This document shows, piece by piece, positions 8,343-15,500 of a stretch of DNA of 31,756 bases (the first letter of the stretch is position 1; every line of letters starts with the position of its first letter). Origin of the DNA: Pseudomonadota bacterium (GTDB lineage: Bacteria; Pseudomonadota; Alphaproteobacteria; Rhizobiales; Xanthobacteraceae); NCBI GenBank assembly GCA_023449855.1, contig JAEXHR010000324.1:1-31756 (forward strand). The letters run 5' to 3'. Both the position numbers and the translations under genes were made by a program. The notes beneath the pieces were generated by a model. That model saw nothing but the letters and a program-made list of their open reading frames with translations, was not told the DNA's origin and ran no database searches.

Positions 8343-8732
8343 ATGGGACATTGCTATCACCACGCGCTGTCGTCGGTTCGTAAATGGGGCGGCGTGGCCG
8401 AGGATTATCTGCCGCTGCATCAGTGGTTCGATGAATCGAAATCCATCACCGCCGATTATCGGCATCGTGCGCTGCGGCACCATGCCGAAGGCATTTTCAT
8501 GCTCGAGCGCTTTTTCGGCGCCACCATCACCATTTCGACTGGACGCCAGGTGCCGGTTCGGTTGATCGGCGAGCAGCACGTCATGGAAGACCTCGGTTTC
8601 ATTCCGAGCTTTGTCGACTGGGTTCGGTGCATCCAGCCCAAGCCCTGGATGGGCCGCGCGCAACCGATCCATACCGTTGTCGACCCATTCGCCGTGGCCG
8701 ATGGCAATGCCACCGAGCGCGCGACAGCGTAA
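8343..8732 (+). CDS. Conserved hypothetical protein (probable DUF6915 family), 129 residues
   Basis: The ATG at 8343 has GAGGAGG (8331-8337) just upstream. The protein is rich in His and aromatic residues. It starts GHCYHHALSSVRKWGG, continues DYLPLHQWFDESK and YRHRALRHHAEGIFMLERFFG, then GEQHVMEDLGFIPSFVDWVR. The repeated His pairs at the N-terminus could bind metal, but this is inference. I connect it from memory with DUF6915. It pairs with the upstream 158-residue gene, and a hairpin lies about 50 bases downstream. Confidence 0.7.
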   Translation: MGHCYHHALSSVRKWGGVAEDYLPLHQWFDESKSITADYRHRALRHHAEGIFMLERFFGATITISTGRQVPVRLIGEQHVMEDLGFIPSFVDWVRCIQPKPWMGRAQPIHTVVDPFAVADGNATERATA

Positions 8733-8780
8733 TGGCTTCGCATGCGGCGGGGCAGACGCGCCGCATCCGGGCTGGTGAGT

Positions 8781-8826
8781 GCGGCCCGGAAGGTCACCTC
8801 CTCTGCGATGAGGTGACCTCGGCCGC
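8781..8826 (+). repeat. Long hairpin, possible terminator, after the 129-residue gene
   Basis: GCGGCC (8781-8786) pairs with GGCCGC (8821-8826). Inside it, AGGTCACCTC (8791-8800) pairs perfectly with GAGGTGACCT (8810-8819), and there is a 4-base bulge on the left. There is no proper T-run, only TCTGTCCT. It could be a weak terminator, an mRNA-stabilising 3' end, or a palindromic DNA-binding site. Confidence 0.5.
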
Positions 8827-9163
8827 TCTGTCCTGATGTGCCGCAGGCGGGGCTTTGGCAGTTGACCGTTGTCCTTCGCGCTTGTCGATCCGCAAGGCCA
8901 ACACCAACGCCAGGCAGCAGTGAAGGCCATCATGCCATCTCTGGGAATTCCGCAGCGCTCTATCTGCCGTGTTGCTGACGCTTGGGGCCGAAGTGTGGGG
9001 CAGATGGAGAGAGCTGTACCAACTCCGGTGGAGATTGTGGGGATCGTGGGCTGACGGGGCGGGGATAGACGACGTCCGGCATGGTTTCCGTCAGATCGTG
9101 CCGGCAGTGAGGAATAACCCCTTCTTATTCACCTGCCCCCTAAGTCGGCCGTCCAGCGTCTCC
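8827..9163. other. Non-coding stretch upstream of the ssb leader
   Basis: No supported gene is present. Short frames on both strands lack ribosome sites and protein-like composition. The stretch presumably holds the ssb promoter, but I see no clear -35/-10 pair. Confidence 0.5.
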
Positions 9164-9231
9164 AACCCGCGAACCTTCGGGCCGAGTTGCCGTGTGCCAC
9201 GGCTGCCCGCACCACCCCTCGTTTCGGGGTT
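9164..9231 (+). promoter_or_regulatory. Structured leader element, copy 2 (upstream of ssb)
   Basis: This has the same architecture as the element at 6573-6640. The outer stem is AACCC (9164-9168) with GGGTT (9227-9231), continued by CGAA (9170-9173) with TTCG (9223-9226) around one bulged G. The middle stem is CGGGC (9178-9182) with GCCCG (9205-9209). The inner hairpin is GCCGTG (9189-9194), loop TGC, CACGGC (9198-9203). Compared with copy 1, the inner stem replaces a C-G pair by T-A, and the outer stem swaps TTTCG/CGAAA for CGAA/TTCG. Both changes keep pairing. The distance to the start codon is 104 bases, almost the same as in copy 1. Confidence 0.65.
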
Positions 9232-9335
9232 TCCCTGCGCGCTGTCGCGCTCCGGTGGAGGCGCTGTCCTGGCCGCCTTTTTCGGGGATCAGTCGAAGGG
9301 ATCATCCCTCGGCCGACAGAAAAGGAAACCTCGAC

Positions 9336-9740
9336 ATGCAGAACATCGTCATCCTCGCCGGCAACGTCGGCGCCACCCCCGAAGCCCGCACCACGCAGGG
9401 CGGCATCAGGATCACCCATTTCAGCCTCGCGACTTCGCGGCCCAAGCGCGACAGCGACGGCAAGGTCATCAAGGATCGCGACGGCTACCGCGTCGAAGAC
9501 ACCGAATGGCACCGGATCACCTGCTTCAACGGCGTCGGCAAGACCGTTGAGGAATATGTCGACAAGGGCATGAAGGTGATGGTCCGCGGCCGCATCCATT
9601 ACACCAGCTGGACCGATCAGGACGACATCAAGCGCTACGGCACCGAGATCATCGCCGACGAGGTGACCTTCCTAACCCGCGCCAAGCCGGCGGATCGCTC
9701 GGGCAACGACATGCCGGATGACGAAGAGATTCCCTTCTGA
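9336..9740 (+). CDS. ssb: Single-stranded DNA-binding protein
   Basis: This 134-residue protein is a complete short SSB. An OB-fold spans about residues 1-108, starting MQNIVILAGNVGATPEAR and including TEWHRITCFNGVGKTVEEYV (about 65-84) and a VRGRIHYTSWTD strand. A very short linker and the acidic tip DDEEIPF follow; the tip is the docking site for replication and repair partners in bacterial SSBs. The linker is much shorter than in chromosomal alphaproteobacterial SSBs, as is common for plasmid copies. The ATG at 9336 follows AAAGGAAA (9321-9328). The gene has a long structured leader and a perfect terminator, so it is its own transcription unit. SSB probably coats DNA entering by conjugation. 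Confidence 0.95.
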   Translation: MQNIVILAGNVGATPEARTTQGGIRITHFSLATSRPKRDSDGKVIKDRDGYRVEDTEWHRITCFNGVGKTVEEYVDKGMKVMVRGRIHYTSWTDQDDIKRYGTEIIADEVTFLTRAKPADRSGNDMPDDEEIPF

Positions 9741-9749
9741 AGCCGGATC

Positions 9750-9780
9750 GGCCCGGTGGCATCTGCCACCGGGCCTTTTT
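9750..9780 (+). terminator. Intrinsic terminator after ssb
   Basis: A perfect 12-base-pair hairpin GGCCCGGTGGCA-TC-TGCCACCGGGCC is followed by TTTTT, 10 bases after the stop codon. Confidence 0.95.
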
Positions 9781-10029
9781 CATGTGAGGATCGGCACATC
9801 GATAGCTTCGGCCTGGCGCTCTATCCAACTTCGGCAGGCTTCGAGCTCAGGTGAATAGGAATTCTCGCCATTAGGCCGATGCTTAATCGCGCCAGACAGC
9901 GGGCATTCAGCCTATGACGTGGTCTGGGACAAAGCGGCCATTCGCGGTGTCGCTACCGGGCGACCGATTATGCCATTACCTGCCGATCGGTTAGCGCGCT
10001 TGGAAGCTGTCATATACTCCGAGAAATCC

Positions 10030-10899
10030 TTATCCCTTCGCGGCTTTGCCCGGCGCCGCCTGCTCTGACTCGGGTGGCATCTTCGCATAGTTTAGGGACC
10101 AGCGGAGCAGCAGCTTCCCGCCACAGTCGCAGGGAATGGTGCCCCACTCGTGCTTGGCCATTTTTTCGATCGAGGCGGAGGTCACGAAGTGCGTCCTTCC
10201 GCACAAGCATTCCAAGTCGTGCCCACGTCTGGCGAACTCATATTCGCCATCACTGATCTCGACATCCCATGTCTCGGCGCATACCGGATTAATGCAGCTG
10301 ACGATCTTGCCCTCTGGAAGGCATCGCATCCGGCGCTTGTTGGTCGCGCCGCACAGGCACTCGAACTTGACCTCTTTACCAAGCCCTGTGGAGATCATCG
10401 TGCCGGTTGCGATGCGCTCGATCTCGGCTAGCGCTACTTCGACCTGCTTTCTGATTTTGGCGGCGTCTCCATATGCCTCGACCTGATCCGCCTTGTTGAC
10501 CGGCAAATTGGCGTGCAGCGCCACGTTGGAGAGGGCGTTCCAGAGCTTCTGGACATAGTTCGCCTTGAAGCCGACCTGGGTGCCAATCTTGATATATTCC
10601 TGCGCCTCGTAATCTTCCCGTGTCGGCTCGAGGCCATTCGGCAATGGATGGCGGCTCATCGAGAGCGTGTAAGTGTCAGCCACATGGGGATCGACGCCCT
10701 CAGTCAGTATCTTGATCACGCGAGCCGGCTGCCAGCGGATCTCGTCATGCGAGATATAGTCATGCATGGCGCGAAGCCGCTCATAACAAATTCGCTCTAA
10801 GGCGAGCCGGCACTCCAGCGCAGCATAGGTCAGGTTGCGCGAGGAACCTTCTTCGAGTTGTGTTCGGATGGTGGCGATGCTTTCACGCAGGTCGATCAT
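10030..10899 (-). CDS. Zinc-ribbon protein with helical N-terminal domain, 289 residues
   Basis: The N-terminal 165 residues are helical (LTYAALECRLALERICYERL at about 23-42), recalling HEPN-like or DUF4145-like folds, though no R-X4-6-H motif is evident. The C-terminal half has two Cys clusters typical of zinc ribbons: C181-X-C183 with C202 and C207, and C231-X-C233 with C257-X-C259. The tail is Pro/Ala/Lys-rich. Zinc ribbons suggest nucleic-acid or protein binding. It starts at ATG 10897-10899 without a clear ribosome site. It faces ssb tail to tail and marks the left edge of the island-like region. The function is unknown; a defence or regulatory role is inferred from context only. Confidence 0.75.
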   Translation of the reverse strand: MIDLRESIATIRTQLEEGSSRNLTYAALECRLALERICYERLRAMHDYISHDEIRWQPARVIKILTEGVDPHVADTYTLSMSRHPLPNGLEPTREDYEAQEYIKIGTQVGFKANYVQKLWNALSNVALHANLPVNKADQVEAYGDAAKIRKQVEVALAEIERIATGTMISTGLGKEVKFECLCGATNKRRMRCLPEGKIVSCINPVCAETWDVEISDGEYEFARRGHDLECLCGRTHFVTSASIEKMAKHEWGTIPCDCGGKLLLRWSLNYAKMPPESEQAAPGKAAKG

Positions 10900-11294
10900 T
10901 TAGCTTAAATAGCATGGAAGATCGGGGCAGACATGGTCCAGGTAAGGGTATTGAAGGCCAATCCCTCTCTTTTGGCAGTTTCCGCCAGGAGCAGGCGTTT
11001 GCGGTGCACGATCTGAATCGGCTCTGGTCGGATGCGGCCGCGCCGTTGGCACTCGGCCGGCTCAGCTGGCACGCAGATTCGTCAGCCAAATCCTTAGCGT
11101 CCGGCCAACCTGCCAGACAGTTAGCAGCAGATTGGTTGTCTGAGAGGGATCAATGAAGTCGGTGCTTTGTCAGTACGACCTGTCACTGCCGCGTGGCACG
11201 ATGAAATTCTTTGAAAAAACAAAAGGATTATCAATGATTGCGAGCTGATACGACGGAGTTCATGGTATTCAAACCCACGATGCAAGGCCAGCTT
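10900..11294. other. Non-coding gap between two minus-strand genes
   Basis: No supported gene lies here. Around 11200-11240 the sequence becomes A/T-rich (TTTGAAAAAACAAAAGG), in contrast to its surroundings. This may be promoter-like sequence for the 289-residue gene or the junction of an insertion. I see no inverted repeats of IS type. Confidence 0.4.
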
Positions 11295-12467
11295 TTACTG
11301 GTCTGCTGGCCCCTCTGTCTCCTCGCCTTCGGAACCACCTTTTCCGATGTCCGACATCTCTGCACCAAGCTCTTGGGCAAATCCGATCAGTGCGTAACGA
11401 AGCACTCGCTCAAGCCCAATGAAAGTGGGGGCTCTATACAAGATCTTAGCAAGCTCCTTGTCTTCCTCAATGACCGGCTGACCATGCTGCACCTCCGCAC
11501 CATCATTTCTCGCCGCAATCCAAGTGCCGAACGGTCTGCCAGTATGAACCGACTTGCTGCGCAAGTCATAAGCTGCGCCGAGCCGTTGGGAGAAATTGTC
11601 GACCCGAAAGGCGGAGAATGCATCAGTCGCCTCGGTCCGTTCGAAGAAGCCCTGATCGATGTAAGACGCTATCGCTGACACGAACCGCCGCTTGATGCCG
11701 CGCAGCTTCCCGCGAAGCTGAGAGGCCAATGCTTTCCCACCCTCCATCTCCTGTTCAATCCGCCCGAGCGCCGTTCGCGTCTGCTCGTCGAGATGCTCTG
11801 CCTCAACGAAGGGCTTGTGGTTGGCAATGATCTCTCCCGCGGTGATCAGATGGAGATATGCAACCTCCGGATCGTCCTCGATCGCCTGGAGCGCGCGCTG
11901 ATAAAAACGCGCGGCTGCCATGAATGCCGATCGTGCCGCTGCGTCCGGATGATCGCCAAGGAAGAGCATCTGCATCCTACGTGCTTCCGAGATATCGAGC
12001 GGCACGGGATGGTCGGCCCGCAGCTTGGAGCCGATGTGCGGGAGTGACGGATTGTTCGGAACCGCAAATGTGGAGAGATCGGGAACGCCGAAGCTTCCCG
12101 ACATCTCCAAGGGGCCGTGGGTTTCGAACTTCTTGCCGAAAAGCACGCTGAGCACCGCAGCGACAATTTGGCCCGCTGGCTCGTAGTTGGGAACGACAAA
12201 CCCGGGCAGTTTGGGCGACCGCACCGTTCTGAAAGAGAGCACGAGGGCCGTCCGCGAAAGTGGTGTATCCTCGCGAAACCAATCGCGCCGCCCCGCATGA
12301 AAGGGCGGCCATGCGTGCGTGATGAGCAAATTGGGGGAAGAGAACTCGCCGGTGAAGCGTGATGCACTCGAGATCAGGATCTTCTGAATCGACTCGTCTG
12401 GCCTAAGATCGACCCCAACGACGGGCTCCGACGCTGGCTGCCTACTGTCCTGATCTGATCTCTCCAT
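11295..12467 (-). CDS. HEPN-domain (ApeA-like) protein, candidate RNase
   Basis: In this 390-residue protein the C-terminal half is helical and contains FYQRALQAIEDDPEVAYLHL (about 189-208) followed by AGEIIANHK. At 300-309, YDLRSKSVHTG carries the R-X4-H motif (R303, H308) that is the RNase active site of HEPN domains. The layout resembles ApeA-like HEPN proteins, in which an N-terminal sensing part precedes a C-terminal HEPN domain. HEPN RNases act in abortive phage defence and toxin-antitoxin systems. The start is ATG at 12465-12467, with no strong ribosome site seen. It lies just downstream of the STAND gene on the same strand, separated by 62 bases, so it could share that transcript. Its codons are less GC-rich than those of the backbone. 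Confidence 0.7.
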   Translation of the reverse strand: MERSDQDSRQPASEPVVGVDLRPDESIQKILISSASRFTGEFSSPNLLITHAWPPFHAGRRDWFREDTPLSRTALVLSFRTVRSPKLPGFVVPNYEPAGQIVAAVLSVLFGKKFETHGPLEMSGSFGVPDLSTFAVPNNPSLPHIGSKLRADHPVPLDISEARRMQMLFLGDHPDAAARSAFMAAARFYQRALQAIEDDPEVAYLHLITAGEIIANHKPFVEAEHLDEQTRTALGRIEQEMEGGKALASQLRGKLRGIKRRFVSAIASYIDQGFFERTEATDAFSAFRVDNFSQRLGAAYDLRSKSVHTGRPFGTWIAARNDGAEVQHGQPVIEEDKELAKILYRAPTFIGLERVLRYALIGFAQELGAEMSDIGKGGSEGEETEGPADQ

Positions 12468-12529
12468 GCGTCATGGATAAAGGTAAACCCGTGTTGCCGC
12501 CATCATGTCGTTGGCGGTTCATAAGCCGG

Positions 12530-15500
12530 CTAGAGGGTCCGGGTTAGGCCAGCGCGCTCAACCTGGATTTTTAGTTCAAGCTCATGGGCTTCTGACACTC
12601 CAAGGCTGACCAGTCGTCCAAGCATCGTGTCGATCCGGCCGCGCTCGGCGTGATCGCGGTTGTAGAGAGTGGGATCATCGAGCGACACCGATTCTAACCA
12701 TTCTGCGACCTTCCGGCCGATCGCAAGCTCGTGCCAAATGGCCCGCTCTCCGCCCGTCGCCGAAAGCCATGTTTCAACCGCAAACAGGAGAAAGTCGAGG
12801 TGCCGCGATCGGGGTGCCACCATGAGGGTATTCATCGTGCAGAGCGCGATAAATGCCGTCGGTCCACCCGACAACATCGGTCGCAGCGTCTCAAGCAGCG
12901 GATCGATCCGATCGAAGATAGCCGGAACGAGGTAGCTCCTGGCGTTCGAAACCAGATTATATTCGTTCATCAACATGACGCCGATCGTCGGACCGGATTC
13001 GAAGTCGATCCCCAAATCCCCGGGTCTGCGGTCCCAGGACCAGCGATCCAGTGCCATAGTTCGGGTGACCAGCTGCCGCCGTATCTCACACAGACGATCG
13101 GCCGGGCGAGCCCGATCATTAAAATAGGCAGCATCGGCGGCTCGCGTGAGCGTGTCGGCGACGTCGCAGAACGATCGGTCCGGAAGTTCGAGAATGGGTG
13201 TCAGGATGTAGCCGAGCCGCGCCGGGGTCGCGTCCATGATGACCGCCGCGGTCAGCAGATAGAATTGGCTGTTCCAGTCGTCGGGCGTCCGATCCAATTC
13301 TGCGTCTGCAGAATAGCCATGCGCGTTCAGCCGCGCCGACCACGGCGCATAGGCGTCGACGACCTGCTCGTACCAGGCTGGTCTCGGACGCCCGTCGGTA
13401 TTGAGGAGCGCGAGCCATTTCGCGATGCCCTGGGCATCGACATGGATGGAGGCCTTCTTCGGCTCCGGCGCCCATTCGTTTTCATCCCTTTCGAACTCTA
13501 TGCGGGCCTGGTCGCGAGAGAGGATCGCGCGCGGCCGATTGCGCAGCGATGGCTTATCGTCAGGAAGGACGGGCCATGCGGGCTCCGGCCCGCCCTCGAG
13601 CCAGGTGATCTCCGCGGCGATGACGTCGCCAGCAATGCCTGCCTTCTCGGCCTCGTAGGCAGCCTCGTCGGCAGCATCCTCGTCAAAGGGAGCCCATCGC
13701 CATCGCCGGGTGGCGAACGCGATCCGAATGGCGGACTTGAGGAGACGCGGATCCGTCTCGTCGATGCGGGCCCGCCCAGCAGCGAAGGCGGGAACCGCCG
13801 CTCGGTCGCTGCGGGCGGCGGCCGCCACCAGGGCGTCGCGATCCGTCGCCAGCCTGCGCCGACGCCAGAGGTGGATCAGGGCGCAGATGCCCATGCCCGG
13901 GCGATTGACGCCGAGTGTTTCGCTCGAACCATAGGGATCGACCACTTCCCTCAAAGCCTCAGCGATGACGGCCCGCACCCAGCTTTCATGCTCATCGAGA
14001 AGCGCATCGTCGCCATCGCGCGCCACGAGCATGGCTGTGGCGATCAAGCGGGTCGACCGCGACTTGAGATAATCGGTGTCGGTGCCATCGGGGAGGTCGC
14101 CCCCGGCATAGATCACCGCCTCGCGCGCGACCTCCGCCGAGCCCTTGGCGGGATCGTTCGTCGCTAGCTGGATCTTCGCTTCGGTATTGCTCGAATGGAC
14201 AAGCACCTGACGCCGAGCTTCGAGCCTTGCGAGATGATCGGCCTCCGCTGGCGGCGACTTGTAACCGAGGCCGCCCACCACCTGGACCCAATTGGCGATG
14301 TCGAGCATGTTGAGGACATAAGTCCCCATGAACGCTGGATCACTGAAACTTGAGTCGTCGCCAAAGGGTTCGAGCGCGTCGACGGCGGACTTGAGCAGTG
14401 CGCGCAGGTCGCGTCCGGCTTCATCCTCACCCAGATATTTCGGAACGAGCTGCTCGAGTGTGATCTGGCGCGACTGGCGTTTCGCAAGGTCCGCCAGCTT
14501 GACCCGACCGGTCGGCTCTTTCTGTACAAACAGCATAAGCCCCAATGCTTCATGCGTCGAACGCACGCGGTCATTGGCGAGCAGGTCCGGATTGGCCATG
14601 AACGGAACCAGTGCGTCCCGCGTCGCGGGCCAATGAGACAGGAGAACGTCGACCGCAATCATCAGATAGGCGGCGCAACTCCCCTCCGGTCCGAGGATGT
14701 CGCGCAGAACCGCTTGGATATTCTCGCCCTTGTCGAGCCGCTCCTGCGACCAGGCCTCAAGCGCCATGAGTCCCGATGCCGCCGAATATTCACGCGCCTG
14801 GCCACGGGTCCAGAAGTAGGTCTGGACCCACGGGAAAAAGCGCGGCTTTCCATCAAATATGATCGTGTAGCCGTTGGTCTGCGTCGTCTTGCCCTCAGCG
14901 TGACCATCGACTGCCGCCGCGACGAGCTTCCGAATGAGCGCGAGGCCAATTTCGGGATCGGCATCGAGCAGATCGAGAAACGGCGGCTGCGACGGCGATG
15001 GCGGCATATAGTCGGTGTCGGAGAAGCTGAGCACGCGGCCCATGGAATCGCGTCGCGAACGCCCTTCTCGCGGCCGCTCGATCAGGCTGGCCACGATCAG
15101 CGCGGCGAGTTCGACCGGCGCCACCTTTGCCAGCGCACTGCTGAAAGGCCGGATTTCCTTCGCCTTGTAATAGTCGTTTTCTTCCGCCGCGGTCGCCAGG
15201 TAGGCCTTGGCCTCATCCGGTGCATTGGCCGCGAGCAAAAGCGTCATCACCCGGAGATCTTCGATCATCCGCTGACGCACCTGACCTTCGAGCCTCGGCA
15301 CGTCGGCAGGAGACGGGATGGTGATCGCAGTGGTCCGCAGATCAAGCTGGATCAGCCATTTGAACAGCATCCTGGCCGCCGCCTGCCCATAGGCAGAGAC
15401 GGTCATCGCAAGAAAAAACTGGATCTCGACCAGCTTGACGACAGCGCTAATCGCCTGGATCGGGATTTCCGCTTCGTGGGCGAAACACCACATTAGGACC

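Noticed and set aside
12731..14167. Long open frame (478 codons) on the + strand inside the STAND gene
   Set aside because: It is the antisense shadow of a clearly coding GC-rich frame; its translation is Arg/Gly/Pro-rich without domains or a ribosome site.
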